A stretch of DNA of 64,000 bases from JAAFIP01 sp043766985 (GTDB lineage Bacteria; Pseudomonadota; Gammaproteobacteria; Burkholderiales; Burkholderiaceae_C). The notes beneath the pieces were generated by a model, which was not told where the DNA came from, ran no database searches, and was given only the letters and a program-made list of their open reading frames with translations. The stretch covers positions 1 to 64,000 of the forward strand of contig JAYUHM010000092.1 of the NCBI GenBank assembly GCA_043766985.1. Direction: 5' to 3'. Positions 43,396 through 52,509 of the stretch are shown here, one piece after another. Positions within the stretch are counted from its first letter, which is position 1, and the number at the start of each line of letters is the position of its first letter. The translations under genes were made by a program, and so were the position numbers.

Positions 43396-44163
43396 TCAGT
43401 GTCCACCTTGCGCGTCGGCAATATGCGAACCTAGGTACGCCTCTTGCACCTTGGCGTTGGCGCGCACCGCTTCGGGCGTATCAAACGCCAGCACCTCGCC
43501 ATACACCACCACGGCTATTTTGTCGGCCAGGCCAAATACCACGCCCATATCGTGCTCCACGGTCAGCAAGGTTTTGCCCACCGTCACGCTTTTAATTAAA
43601 TTGATAAACCGGCTGGTTTCTGACTTGCTCATGCCCGCCGTCGGTTCGTCCAGCAAAATCACGTTCGCACCCCCTGCAATGGTGATGCCAATCTCCAGCG
43701 CCCGCTGCTCGGCATAGGTGAGGTTGATGGCCAGCACATCGCGCTTTTTGTCCAGCTTGATCATCTCCATCAGCTCGTCGGCACGCGCGTTGGCATCGTC
43801 CAGGTCATTCAAAAACTTGAAGAAGGTGTACTTGTAGCCCAGGCTCCACAGCACCCCACAACGCAGGTTTTCAAACACACTGAGCTTGGGAAAGATGTTG
43901 GTGATTTGGAAGCTGCGCGACAGGCCCATGCGGTTGATCTCAAACGGCTTTTTACCGTTCAAGCGCGCACCATTGAGCAACACGTCACCCGAAGTCGGCT
44001 CAAAGCGCCCGCTGATCAAATTGAACAAGGTAGATTTACCAGCCCCGTTAGGCCCGATGATGGCGATGCGTTCACCCGCATTGACTGCCAAGTTGACCCC
44101 GCGAATAATCTCGGTTTTACCAAAGCTCTTTCTCAGGTCCTTGAGTTCTAAAGCGTAGGTCAT
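43396..44163 (-). CDS. livG: ABC transporter ATPase LivG
   Basis: A 255-residue ATPase with canonical Walker A IIGPNGAGKST, long LivG-type linker (MELIKLDKKRDVLA around AEQRALEIGI), Walker B VILLDEPTAGMS, and the terminal EAVRANAKVQEAYLG. It partners LivF, so the dimer has one conventional Walker A and one Arg variant. The start overlaps the livM stop by 4 bases (ATGA). Confidence 0.93.
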   Translation of the reverse strand: MTYALELKDLRKSFGKTEIIRGVNLAVNAGERIAIIGPNGAGKSTLFNLISGRFEPTSGDVLLNGARLNGKKPFEINRMGLSRSFQITNIFPKLSVFENLRCGVLWSLGYKYTFFKFLNDLDDANARADELMEMIKLDKKRDVLAINLTYAEQRALEIGITIAGGANVILLDEPTAGMSKSETSRFINLIKSVTVGKTLLTVEHDMGVVFGLADKIAVVVYGEVLAFDTPEAVRANAKVQEAYLGSHIADAQGGH

Positions 44164-45455
44164 AACAAAGCCTCCCGCCGCTTAACTTCTTTTTCAATGT
44201 CCTGCTGTATCTCGCCCCATTGGTGCAAGAACTGCCTGCGGCACAGCTCAAACAAACCAAGGCCTGTGAGCAGCACAAAGCCTGCACCAAACCAGCTGTT
44301 CACACCCTTGGCATTCAAAGGCATGCCCATAAAAACCATCTCAGAGCCTAAGGCGGCGTTGAGTTGCAAGTGGTAGACCATCTCAATCATGGCGGCAGCG
44401 CCCAGCAAGGCCACCAAGGCCGTGACCGCCAAAGCGAGGTAACTGACCCACAGTTTTCGCAGGAAGCCAAAGGCGGCCACCCGCAGGTTCATCATGATGA
44501 GCGAGGCTACGCCGCCGGGCGCGTAGATCACCATGAACAGGAAAATCAAACCAAGATACAGCAGCCAAGCCTTGGTCAACTCTGACAGCAACACAAAGGC
44601 CAGCACCATCATGATGGCACCCAGAATAGGACCAAAGAAGAAAGTTGCACCACCCAAGAAGGTGAACAGCAGGTAAGCGCCCGACCTGTCGCCGCGCACC
44701 ACCTCTGACGTGACGATCTCAAAGTTCAGCGCGGCCAAACCGCCCGAGATGCCCGCAAAAAATCCTGCTGCGATGAAGGCCAGGTAGCGCACCTTTTGGG
44801 TGTCGTAGCCCACAAACTCTACCCGCTCGGGGTTGTCGCGCACGGCGTTGAGCATGCGGCCCAGTGGCGTGCGTGTGAAGGCAAACATCAGCCCGGTGCA
44901 AATAAAGGTGTAAATGGCAATCAGGTAATACAACTGGATTTGCGGCCCAAAGGAGATGCCCAGCGGCTTAGCGCCCGCCACACGGTTACCACTGACACCG
45001 CCTTCACCACCAAAAAACTCCGGGAACATCAAAGACATGGCAAACACCAGCTCGCCCACGCCCAAGGTAATCATGGCAAAGGGGGTGCCGGCTTTTTTGG
45101 TAGTCACGTAGCCCATCACAAAGGCCACCAACAAGCCCGTAAGCCCGCCCACAATGGGGATCAAACTGACCGGCAGGGGCAGCTTGCCAGCACTCACCAG
45201 ATTCAGCGCATGGATGGCTAAAAACGAGCCCATGCCCGAGTACACCGCATGCCCAAAGCTGAGCATGCCGCCCTGCCCCAAGAGCATGTTGTAGCTTAAG
45301 CAGACAATAATGGCGATGCCCATCTGGCTGAGCATGGTGTGGCTCAAACTCGAGGTGAACAGCATCGGCGCTACCAGCAATACCAGTGCAAACAGGCTCC
45401 AGACTACCCAACGCCCAACATTCAAGGGCTTAAATTCGTGGTGTGTTTTTTGCAT
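44160..45455 (-). CDS. livM: ABC transporter permease LivM
   Basis: A 431-residue inner-membrane permease with ~10 hydrophobic segments. The family segment QGGMLSFGHAVYSGMGSFLA is clear, as is VRDNPERVEFVGYDTQKVRYLAFI, the cytoplasmic loop that contacts the ATPases. The C-terminus is extended with a further membrane segment and an acidic/basic tail (QWGEIQQDIEKEVKRREALL), which makes it longer than the ~330-residue type. ATGA overlap with livG. Confidence 0.92.
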   Translation of the reverse strand: MQKTHHEFKPLNVGRWVVWSLFALVLLVAPMLFTSSLSHTMLSQMGIAIIVCLSYNMLLGQGGMLSFGHAVYSGMGSFLAIHALNLVSAGKLPLPVSLIPIVGGLTGLLVAFVMGYVTTKKAGTPFAMITLGVGELVFAMSLMFPEFFGGEGGVSGNRVAGAKPLGISFGPQIQLYYLIAIYTFICTGLMFAFTRTPLGRMLNAVRDNPERVEFVGYDTQKVRYLAFIAAGFFAGISGGLAALNFEIVTSEVVRGDRSGAYLLFTFLGGATFFFGPILGAIMMVLAFVLLSELTKAWLLYLGLIFLFMVIYAPGGVASLIMMNLRVAAFGFLRKLWVSYLALAVTALVALLGAAAMIEMVYHLQLNAALGSEMVFMGMPLNAKGVNSWFGAGFVLLTGLGLFELCRRQFLHQWGEIQQDIEKEVKRREALL

Positions 45456-45458
45456 GAT

Positions 45459-46406
45459 TTAACCTTCCCTTGTGCCAAGCAAGCCTCGGGGCCGGAAGAT
45501 CAAAATCAGCACCAAAAACAGATACGGCATGATGGGAGCCACCTGGCTGATCTTCAGCTTCCACAACGGGTAACCAAAGGTCTCTGGCGTCACCGTCATG
45601 CCGATTTGCTGCAAGCCCCCCATGACTGACGAATCTATCCCCACCGCAAAGGTTTGCACCACACCAATCAGCAGCGAAGCCACAAAAGCCCCCGACAAGG
45701 AGCCCATGCCGCCCACCACCACCACCACAAAAATCACCGAGCCCACGGTAGTGGCCATACCCGGCTCAGTCACAAAGGCATTGCCGCCAATCACGCCCGC
45801 CAAGCCCGCCAGCGCGGCGCCGCCGCCAAACACCAACATGAACACGCGCGGCACATTGTGGCCCAGCGCCTGCACTGCATCCGGATGGGTCAGCGCCGCC
45901 TGGATCACCAAACCAATGCGGGTGCGCGTGAGCAGCAACCACACCGCCACCAGCATCACCAGGGCCACCGCCATCATGAAAGCCCTGTACTTGGGAAACT
46001 GGGTACCAAACACCGTAAACAATGGCCCGTCCAGCGCCAGCGGCACCCGGTAGTCGACCGAGCTGCGGCCCCACACCAGTTGAACCAGCTCCAAGATGAT
46101 GTAGCTCAGGCCAAACGTAATGAGCAGCTCGGGCACATGGCCAAAGTGGTGCACTTTGCGCAAGCAGTATTTTTCAAAGCCTGCGCCAATCAAGCCCACC
46201 AGCAAGGGCGCGACGATCAAAGCGGGCCAATATCCCAGAAATAGCGTGACACTGTACGCAAAATAAGCCCCCAGCATGTAAAACGAGGCGTGTGCAAAAT
46301 TGAGCACGCCCATCATGCTGAAAATCAGCGTCAAGCCCGAGCTGAGCATAAACAGCAGCAGCCCGTAGCTGATGCCGTTAAGCAATGAGATGGTGAAAAA
46401 CTCCAT
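45459..46406 (-). CDS. livH: ABC transporter permease LivH
   Basis: A 315-residue permease. Segments SYGLLLFMLSSGLTLIFSMM and GVLNFAHASFYMLGAYFAYS are family-typical, with GHNVPRVFMLVFGGGAALAG as the cytoplasmic contact loop and FVVVVVGGMGSLSGAF further on. It forms the membrane channel with LivM. A terminator-like hairpin lies upstream between it and livK, so the operon may be partially attenuated after livK. Confidence 0.92.
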   Translation of the reverse strand: MEFFTISLLNGISYGLLLFMLSSGLTLIFSMMGVLNFAHASFYMLGAYFAYSVTLFLGYWPALIVAPLLVGLIGAGFEKYCLRKVHHFGHVPELLITFGLSYIILELVQLVWGRSSVDYRVPLALDGPLFTVFGTQFPKYRAFMMAVALVMLVAVWLLLTRTRIGLVIQAALTHPDAVQALGHNVPRVFMLVFGGGAALAGLAGVIGGNAFVTEPGMATTVGSVIFVVVVVGGMGSLSGAFVASLLIGVVQTFAVGIDSSVMGGLQQIGMTVTPETFGYPLWKLKISQVAPIMPYLFLVLILIFRPRGLLGTREG

Positions 46407-46452
46407 GTGCAGATCTTCTCCAAAAAAATACCAAAACTTACCTTGTAGAAAA

Positions 46453-46474
46453 AAAGCCGGGCGAACCCGGCTTT
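46453..46474 (-). terminator. Partial terminator/attenuator between livK and livH
   Basis: AAAGCCGGG and CCCGGCTTT pair perfectly with a CGAA loop; on the minus strand a run of T (GGCTTTTTTTCT) follows. Its position between the binding-protein gene and the permease genes fits the common pattern of extra binding-protein mRNA. Confidence 0.85.
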
Positions 46475-46545
46475 GTAATGTCTACCTAAAGCGCAATCTC
46501 ACGCAGAAAATGCAGCGCTCTGGCAACACGAAACAGGCCTGCAAC

Positions 46546-47781
46546 TTAGGCTGGCCGCTTCATCTGGCAGCTGGTAGGCGTGCTGGACACATACGGGTCC
46601 ATCTGCTTTACAGGTACAAAGGTAAAGCCCGTGTTTTCAACACTGTAGGGGTTCTTGCTGTCTGCCTTTTGCCATTTGGTGATGTACATGGACTGCTGCA
46701 ACTGGTGGTCGTTTTTGCGCATTTGCACTTCACCAGCGAAGCTTGGAACCGACAAACCTTCCAGGGCGGCGGCTACTTTAACCGGATCGATTGACTTGGC
46801 TTTGGCAATGGCCGCGCCCATCAGATTGATGCCGTTGTAGGTGGCCAAGGTGTAGTAGTCGTCGTTAAACTTCTTTTTGTAGTCAGCGGTCATTGCGCCG
46901 ATTTCACCGGTGTGGTTGGCATGGCCGTAGGCAACAACATACACCTCGCTTTCGCCACCCGCCGCCAGGGCTGTAGGCGTGCCGGTCACCTGCGCATAGT
47001 AGGTGTACATGGGCAGCTTGAGGCCAGCGTCGTTCAGCGCTTTAACAAACAAGGTCAGGTCAGCGCCCCAGTTGCCGGTAACGATGGTGTCGGCGCCAGA
47101 CTGCTTGATCTTGGCCACATAGGGAGCAAAGTCTTTCACCTGACCGATGGGGTGCAGGTCTTCACCCACAATCTTCACGTCGGGGCGCTTACGGGCAATG
47201 CCTTCTTTGAAGAACTTGGCTACCTGCTGGCCGTGCGAGTAGTTTTGGTTGAGCAAGTACACGCTCTTGACCTTGGGTTGGTCTTTCATGAAAGCGGTAA
47301 GTGCTTCCATCTTCATGGTGGTATCGGCATCCAGACGGAAGTGCCAGTAGTCACACTTCTCGTTGGTGAGGGCCGGGTCAACTGCAGCGTAGTTGAGAAA
47401 CACGACCTCTTTGCCGGGGTTGCGTTCATTGTGCTTGGCTACGGCGTCAGACAGTGCCAAAGCAGCCCCTGAGCCGTTACCTTGCGTGATGTAGCGGAAA
47501 CCCTGATCGATAGCGGCTTTCAGCGAATTCAAGCTCTCTTGCGGAGAACCTTTATTGTCAAAACCAGTGACTTCAAACTTGACGCCTGCAGGGTTTTTGG
47601 TACCGCTGAAGCGGTCAGCCACAAACTGCCAGCTCTTGAGCTGGTTTTGACCCACGTTGGCAAAAGGGCCCGACAACGGATCAATAAAAGCAATTTTTAC
47701 CGTCTCGCCTTTTTGAGCAAATGCACCGGTAGCGCAAGCAAACACAGCACAGGCAGCTACAGTTTTCAGAGTGAGGTTCAT
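46546..47781 (-). CDS. livK: Periplasmic substrate-binding protein, LivK type
   Basis: A 411-residue exported binding protein. Signal peptide NLTLKTVAACAVFACATGAF ends at AQ, and KIAFIDPLSGPFANVGQNQL is the start of the type I binding fold, with the paired domains GNGSGAALALSDAVAKHNE and KVKSVYLLNQNYSHGQQVAK. GGAGACACC precedes the ATG. Liv-type binding proteins take amino acids but also aromatic acids, amides and short acyl compounds; the neighbouring acyl-CoA synthetase gene argues for the latter. Confidence 0.93.
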   Translation of the reverse strand: MNLTLKTVAACAVFACATGAFAQKGETVKIAFIDPLSGPFANVGQNQLKSWQFVADRFSGTKNPAGVKFEVTGFDNKGSPQESLNSLKAAIDQGFRYITQGNGSGAALALSDAVAKHNERNPGKEVVFLNYAAVDPALTNEKCDYWHFRLDADTTMKMEALTAFMKDQPKVKSVYLLNQNYSHGQQVAKFFKEGIARKRPDVKIVGEDLHPIGQVKDFAPYVAKIKQSGADTIVTGNWGADLTLFVKALNDAGLKLPMYTYYAQVTGTPTALAAGGESEVYVVAYGHANHTGEIGAMTADYKKKFNDDYYTLATYNGINLMGAAIAKAKSIDPVKVAAALEGLSVPSFAGEVQMRKNDHQLQQSMYITKWQKADSKNPYSVENTGFTFVPVKQMDPYVSSTPTSCQMKRPA

Positions 47782-47886
47782 GGGTGTCTCCAAGTGATTA
47801 ACAACAAGCCACAGCGTACTAGACAAACGCAACTTCTCCCCTAGGGGAATGCCCGTAATCACTGTGTTATTTGCAGGCCCCGCAAC

Positions 47887-49512
47887 TTAGGCAGGCAACT
47901 TGTAATCCTTAAGCTGCTCGCGCAACCGTGTCTTGAGCATCTTGCCCGTGGCGCCAAGCGGAATGGCATCGACAAACACCACGTCATCGGGAATCTGCCA
48001 TTTGGCGGTTTTACCGTCGAAGAATTTGATCAACGCGTCTCGGCTCACCTCCATGCCCGGGCGCTTGACCACGGCCACGATGGGGCGCTCGTCCCACTTG
48101 GGATGGAACATGCCCACGCAGGCGGCCATTTGCACCGCTGGGTGCGCCATGGCAATATTTTCTATCTCGATGGAGCTGATCCACTCGCCACCCGACTTGA
48201 TCACATCTTTGCTGCGGTCGGTGATCTGCATAAAGCCATCGGCATCGATGGTGGCCACATCGCCAGTGGGGAACCAGCCGTCCACCAGCGGGTTACCGCC
48301 CTCGCCCTTAAAGTACTCGCGCACGATCCACGGACCTTTCACCAGCAGGTCACCATAAGCCTTGCCGTCGTGCGGCAGGGCTTGGCCGTCTTCGCCCACG
48401 ATCTTCATGTCTACGCCATAGATGGCGCGGCCTTGCTTAAGGCGTATCTTCATTTGCTCGTCTTTGGACAAACCCAGGTGCTTGTTTTTTAGCGTGCACA
48501 TGGTGCCCAGCGGCGACATCTCGGTCATGCCCCAGGCGTGCAGCACCTCTACGCCGTAGTCGTCCTGAAAAGCCGCAATCATGGCTGGCGGGCAGGCGCT
48601 GCCGCCGATCACCGTGCGCTTGAGGGCGCTGAACTTGAGGCCCGCAGGCTTCATATGCCCCAGCAGCATTTGCCACACCGTGGGCACACCCGCGGCAAAA
48701 TTGACTTTTTCGCTCTCCATCAGCTCGTAAATCGACTTGCCATCCAGCGCCGGGCCGGGGAACACCAGTTTGCAGCCCGTGAGCGCCGCGCTGTAAGGAA
48801 TGCCCCAGGCGTTCACATGGAACATAGGCACCACAGGCAGCACGCTGTCGCGGGCGCTGAGGCACATCACGTCGGGCAACGCAGCCGCGTAGGCGTGCAT
48901 GATGGTGGAGCGGTGCGAGTACAGCGCGGCCTTGGGGTTGCCGGTAGTGCCACTGGTGTAGCACATGCTGGAGGCCGAGTTTTCGTCAAAGCTGGGCCAG
49001 TTGTAGGCCGTGGGCTGTTTGCCAATCCACGCTTCGTAGCTTTGCAGGCCGGGTATGCCGCTGTCCGGTGGCAATTTATCGGCATCGCACAGGGCGATAA
49101 AGTGCTTGATGGTCGTGCAGCGCGCATGCACGGCCTGCACCAGGGGCAGAAAACTCATGTCAAAAAACAGAACCTGGTCTTCGGCATGGTTGGCTATCCA
49201 CACCACCTGGTCGGGGTGCAGGCGCGGGTTGAGGGTGTGCAGCACTTTGCCCGAGCCGCTCACGCCAAAGTACAGCTCCAGGTGGCGGTAGCCGTTCCAG
49301 GCCAAGGTAGCTATTCGGTCACTGAAGGCCAGATTCAAGCCATCTAACGCATTGGCCACTTGGCGCGAGCGTTTGGCGACATCGCTCCAGGTGTAGCGGT
49401 GGATATCACCCTCCACCCGGCGCGAGACGATCTCGGTGTCGCTGTGGTGCGTGTCGGCAAATTCGATGAGCGACGAAATCAATTGTGGTTGCGATTGCAT
49501 TAAACCCAGCAT
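47887..49512 (-). CDS. Acyl-CoA synthetase (AMP-forming)
   Basis: A 541-residue AMP-dependent ligase, activating a carboxylic acid as CoA thioester. The AMP-binding motif is YTSGTTGNPKAALYSHRSTI, with VLHAWGMTEMSPLGTMC and GWFPTGDVATIDADGFMQI as the other family motifs and the hinge RSKDVIKSGGEWISSIEI, ending with PLGATGKMLKTRLREQL, which carries the catalytic Lys. Medium- or long-chain acids are typical for this subgroup. The start is the ATG giving MLGLMQSQPQ after AAGGAGA; a 51-codon extension upstream is not family-like. It precedes the liv genes on the same strand, 105 bases from livK. Confidence 0.93.
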   Translation of the reverse strand: MLGLMQSQPQLISSLIEFADTHHSDTEIVSRRVEGDIHRYTWSDVAKRSRQVANALDGLNLAFSDRIATLAWNGYRHLELYFGVSGSGKVLHTLNPRLHPDQVVWIANHAEDQVLFFDMSFLPLVQAVHARCTTIKHFIALCDADKLPPDSGIPGLQSYEAWIGKQPTAYNWPSFDENSASSMCYTSGTTGNPKAALYSHRSTIMHAYAAALPDVMCLSARDSVLPVVPMFHVNAWGIPYSAALTGCKLVFPGPALDGKSIYELMESEKVNFAAGVPTVWQMLLGHMKPAGLKFSALKRTVIGGSACPPAMIAAFQDDYGVEVLHAWGMTEMSPLGTMCTLKNKHLGLSKDEQMKIRLKQGRAIYGVDMKIVGEDGQALPHDGKAYGDLLVKGPWIVREYFKGEGGNPLVDGWFPTGDVATIDADGFMQITDRSKDVIKSGGEWISSIEIENIAMAHPAVQMAACVGMFHPKWDERPIVAVVKRPGMEVSRDALIKFFDGKTAKWQIPDDVVFVDAIPLGATGKMLKTRLREQLKDYKLPA

Positions 49513-49663
49513 GGAAAGTTCTCCTTGTATCAATGCACGTAGTATGTCGCAAAGCGCAGCGTGTTTGCGTGCGGGAATCCCCTCACCTGGCCGTGCACAG
49601 CTCCGAACATAGCCACATAGCCCCAGTGCCCATACAAGCCATCCAATAAGGGACAATACGCGC

Positions 49664-51121
49664 ATGCAATTTGCAACACCTCAACAAAATTTTGCCCAAC
49701 TGGGCACCTCATTTTTCACCCAGCTTGACACCCAGCCCCTGGCCGCGCCCTACTGGGTGGGCCGCAGCTACGCCATGGCGCGCGAGCTGGGGTTGACAGA
49801 GGAATGGATGCAGTCGGACGAGGCGCTACAGGCCTTGACGGGCAACGCCAAACTGCCCGGCTCACAGCCGCTGGCCAGCGTCTATAGCGGTCACCAATTT
49901 GGCCAATGGGCGGGGCAACTGGGCGACGGACGGGCTATTCTTTTGGGGGAAATGACAGCCAAAGACGGCCAAGGCTGGGAGATCCAGCTCAAAGGCGCAG
50001 GGCTTACACCGTACTCGCGCATGGGCGATGGGCGGGCTGTGCTGCGCAGTTCGATCCGCGAGTTTTTATGCTCCGAGGCCTTGCTCGGCCTGGGCATACC
50101 CACCACCCGGGCGCTGTGCGTGACCGGCTCTGACCAACCGGTGCGCCGCGAAGAGATCGAAACGGCTTCGGTAGTCACCCGTTGCGCGCCCAGCTTTATC
50201 CGCTTTGGGCATTTTGAGCATTTTTCATATAACAACCTGCATGAAGAGCTCAAGACTCTGGCCGACTACGTGATCACCCGCTACTACCCAGATTGCCAGC
50301 AGGCCGCCAACCCCTACGCCGCCCTGCTAGAGGCCGTGAGCGAGCGCACCGCCAAGATGGTGGCGCAGTGGCAGGCGGTGGGCTTTTGCCATGGCGTAGT
50401 GAACACCGACAACATGAGCATTCTGGGCCTGACGATTGACTACGGGCCGTTCCAGTTTTTAGACGTGTTTGACCCCGCCCATATTTGTAACCACAGCGAC
50501 ACCAGCGGGCGCTACAGCTATAACCGCCAGCCCAATATCGCCTACTGGAACCTGTTTTGCCTGGGCCAGGCGTTGCTGCCGCTGATTAGCGAAAAGGGCG
50601 AGCAAGACGAAGCCCTGGCCGCGCTGGAACCCTTTAAAACCATCTTCCCCGAGCAGCTGGAGATGCGCATGCGACACAAGCTGGGCTTGGCGAGCAGCTT
50701 GGAAGGCGACAAAGCGCTCATCGAAGGCATCCTTAAACTGTTGGCGCAAAACAAGGTGGACTACACCATCTTCTGGAGCCGCATGACAACCTGCATCCGC
50801 AGTAACGACTGGGAGCCAGTGCGAGATTTATTCCTGGATCGCCAATCTTGGGACGCCTGGTTGCTACTTTTTTCAGAGCGTCTTGTGCCCTTAGAGCTTG
50901 GGCTTATGGCCAATTTGATGCAAAAATCCAACCCGGTGTACGTGCTGCGCAACCATTTGGGCGAACAAGCCATTCAAAAAGCAAAACTTAAAGACTTTTC
51001 CGAAGTCGAACGCTTGCTTGATCTACTGCAATCCCCATATACAGCGCAGGAAGGCATGGAGGCTTACGCGACTTTTCCACCGGACTGGGCTGGCAATATT
51101 GAAATATCCTGCTCTTCCTGA
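49664..51121 (+). CDS. selO: SelO-family protein adenylyltransferase (YdiU)
   Basis: A 485-residue pseudokinase that AMPylates proteins. Family motifs are SGHQFGQWAGQLGDGRAILL, KGAGLTPYSRMGDGRAVLRS, the HGVVNTDNMSILGLTIDYG catalytic-like loop and the C-terminal ISCSS with Cys483, the position of selenocysteine in eukaryotic SelO. It responds to oxidative stress and is followed by msrB. A stretch near 50861-50925 (SERLVPLELGLMANLMQ) resembles the dispersed repeat at DNA level, without breaking the frame. Confidence 0.94.
   Translation: MQFATPQQNFAQLGTSFFTQLDTQPLAAPYWVGRSYAMARELGLTEEWMQSDEALQALTGNAKLPGSQPLASVYSGHQFGQWAGQLGDGRAILLGEMTAKDGQGWEIQLKGAGLTPYSRMGDGRAVLRSSIREFLCSEALLGLGIPTTRALCVTGSDQPVRREEIETASVVTRCAPSFIRFGHFEHFSYNNLHEELKTLADYVITRYYPDCQQAANPYAALLEAVSERTAKMVAQWQAVGFCHGVVNTDNMSILGLTIDYGPFQFLDVFDPAHICNHSDTSGRYSYNRQPNIAYWNLFCLGQALLPLISEKGEQDEALAALEPFKTIFPEQLEMRMRHKLGLASSLEGDKALIEGILKLLAQNKVDYTIFWSRMTTCIRSNDWEPVRDLFLDRQSWDAWLLLFSERLVPLELGLMANLMQKSNPVYVLRNHLGEQAIQKAKLKDFSEVERLLDLLQSPYTAQEGMEAYATFPPDWAGNIEISCSS
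50861..50925 (+). repeat. Dispersed-repeat-like segment inside selO
   Basis: TTGCTACTTTTTTCAGAGCG, then TCTTGTGCCCTTAGAGCTTG and GGCTTATGGCCAATTTG align ungapped with copy 9. By hand I counted 38 matches in 53 positions, with the right end GGGCTTATGGCC identical. It stays in frame. Whether the repeat was inserted or the coding sequence resembles it by chance is open. Confidence 0.55.
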
Positions 51122-51145
51122 ATCACCTCTACGATAGGATCACCT

Positions 51146-51556
51146 ATGACCACCAAAATCACCAAAACTGACGACCAATGGCGCGCCGAACTGGCTGCTA
51201 AAGGCGCAGAGCCCCTGGCGTTTGACGTAACCCGCCATGAGGCCACCGAGCGGGCTTTTACCGGCAAACTTGAGGGCAACAAGGCCGCAGGCACCTACAG
51301 CTGCGTTTGCTGCGGCAAGCCACTGTTTGACTCCAGCACCAAGTTTGACAGTGGCACTGGCTGGCCCAGTTTTTACCAACCGCTGGAAGCGGGGGCGGTG
51401 GGCGAGAAAGTGGATGGCATTTTGTTTATGAAGCGTACCGAGGTGCACTGCGCCGACTGCGGTGCGCACATGGGCCACGTGTTTACTGACGGCCCAGCGC
51501 CCACGGGCCTGCGCTACTGCATGAACTCCGCATCGCTTGACTTCAAACCCCGATAA
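51146..51556 (+). CDS. msrB: Peptide-methionine (R)-S-oxide reductase
   Basis: A 136-residue MsrB repairing oxidised methionine. The zinc ligands are Cys53 and Cys56 (YSCVCCGKPLF) and Cys102 and Cys105 (VHCADCGAHMGHVF); the catalytic Cys is Cys125 in RYCMNS. SGTGWPSFYQP is also conserved. It follows selO by 24 bases and precedes yciB by 9, so an operon is probable. Confidence 0.95.
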   Translation: MTTKITKTDDQWRAELAAKGAEPLAFDVTRHEATERAFTGKLEGNKAAGTYSCVCCGKPLFDSSTKFDSGTGWPSFYQPLEAGAVGEKVDGILFMKRTEVHCADCGAHMGHVFTDGPAPTGLRYCMNSASLDFKPR

Positions 51557-51565
51557 TCACACCCT

Positions 51566-52117
51566 ATGAAGCAACTGCTCGATTTTCTGCCGATTCTGTT
51601 ATTTTTCGGTGCCTACAAGGCCTACAACATCTACGTGGCTACCGGCGTCATCATGGTGGCCACCGTGGTGCAAATGGCCATTCTTTACAAAATGGACGGC
51701 CGCCTGCAAACCATGCACAAGGTTACCCTGGCTTTGGTGCTGGGTTTTGGTGCGTTGACCTTGGGTTTTCACGACGAGCGGTTCATCAAAATCAAACCCA
51801 CCGTTTTGTACACCTTTATGGGCCTTACGCTGGGTATTGCTCTGTGGTTTTTCAAGAAAAACTTTCTCAAAATGATGCTGGGCGGCCAGCTGAATCTGCC
51901 CGAGGGCGTGTGGCGCAAGCTGACCGCCGCTTGGGTGGTGTACAGCCTGTGCATGGCCGCGCTGAACACCTATGTTGCGTACTTTTACACCACCGAGCAG
52001 TGGGTTGACTTTAAAATTTGGGGTTACGCCTTTCCACTGGTATTTTTGGTAGCGCAGGGCATCTACATTGCCAAATATTTGCAACCCACCGACGAAGACG
52101 AGGCCCCCCGCCCATGA
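51566..52117 (+). CDS. yciB: Inner-membrane septation protein A (YciB)
   Basis: A 183-residue five-helix membrane protein. The opening LDFLPILLFFGAYKAYNIYV, the KMDGRLQTMHKVTLALVLGF segment and FIKIKPTVLYTFMGLTL are diagnostic of YciB, which is linked to envelope synthesis and septation. It overlaps bolA by 4 bases (ATGA). Confidence 0.93.
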   Translation: MKQLLDFLPILLFFGAYKAYNIYVATGVIMVATVVQMAILYKMDGRLQTMHKVTLALVLGFGALTLGFHDERFIKIKPTVLYTFMGLTLGIALWFFKKNFLKMMLGGQLNLPEGVWRKLTAAWVVYSLCMAALNTYVAYFYTTEQWVDFKIWGYAFPLVFLVAQGIYIAKYLQPTDEDEAPRP

Positions 52118-52407
52118 CCGCCCCACATCCCGCCAGCGCCGACACGGTACGTAACCACCTGCGCACCGCGCTAACCACCACCCAGGTGCAGGTGCTGGAC
52201 GAGTCTGCCGCGCACGCAGGCCACACCGGCAACCCCGACGGAAGTGGCGTTGGCACGCACCTGCGGGTACGGGTAGGCTCGCCCCTTTTTGTAGGCAAAA
52301 GCCGGGTGGCCCAGCACCGTCTTGTGTATGATGCATGCCAAGCATTTCTGCTGCAGGGCCTGCACGCGCTGGCGATCGAGGTAGAGCCCTTCACCGGCTC
52401 TGCATGA
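52114..52407 (+). CDS. bolA: BolA-family protein
   Basis: A 97-residue BolA-like protein. It has a short N-terminal part (VRNHLRTALTTTQVQVLDES), then the insertion AGHTGNPDGSGVGTHLRVRV and FVGKSRVAQHRLVYDACQAF, the helix-strand and His motif shared by the family. BolA proteins bind Grx4-type glutaredoxins and Fe-S clusters and affect transcription and envelope shape. The start ATG overlaps the yciB stop. Confidence 0.9.
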   Translation: MTAPHPASADTVRNHLRTALTTTQVQVLDESAAHAGHTGNPDGSGVGTHLRVRVGSPLFVGKSRVAQHRLVYDACQAFLLQGLHALAIEVEPFTGSA

Positions 52408-52445
52408 ACTTACTTGCGCCGCAGTTGTCTTGGTTTTTGTTACTC

Positions 52446-52495
52446 TCTTTTTAATAGCTGCTTGTGCTATATTCCATTGGGCTAGAGCCTTATTT
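52446..52495 (+). repeat. Dispersed intergenic repeat, copy 11
   Basis: One of the best-preserved copies: TCTTTTTAATAGCTGCTTGT, then GCTATATTCCATTGGGCTAG and AGCCTTATTT. It lies between bolA and the parvulin gene. On the opposite strand it reads ...LAQWNIAQAAIK..., the same peptide as at copy 12. Confidence 0.85.
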
Positions 52496-52509
52496 AACTT
52501 AGGAAAAAC

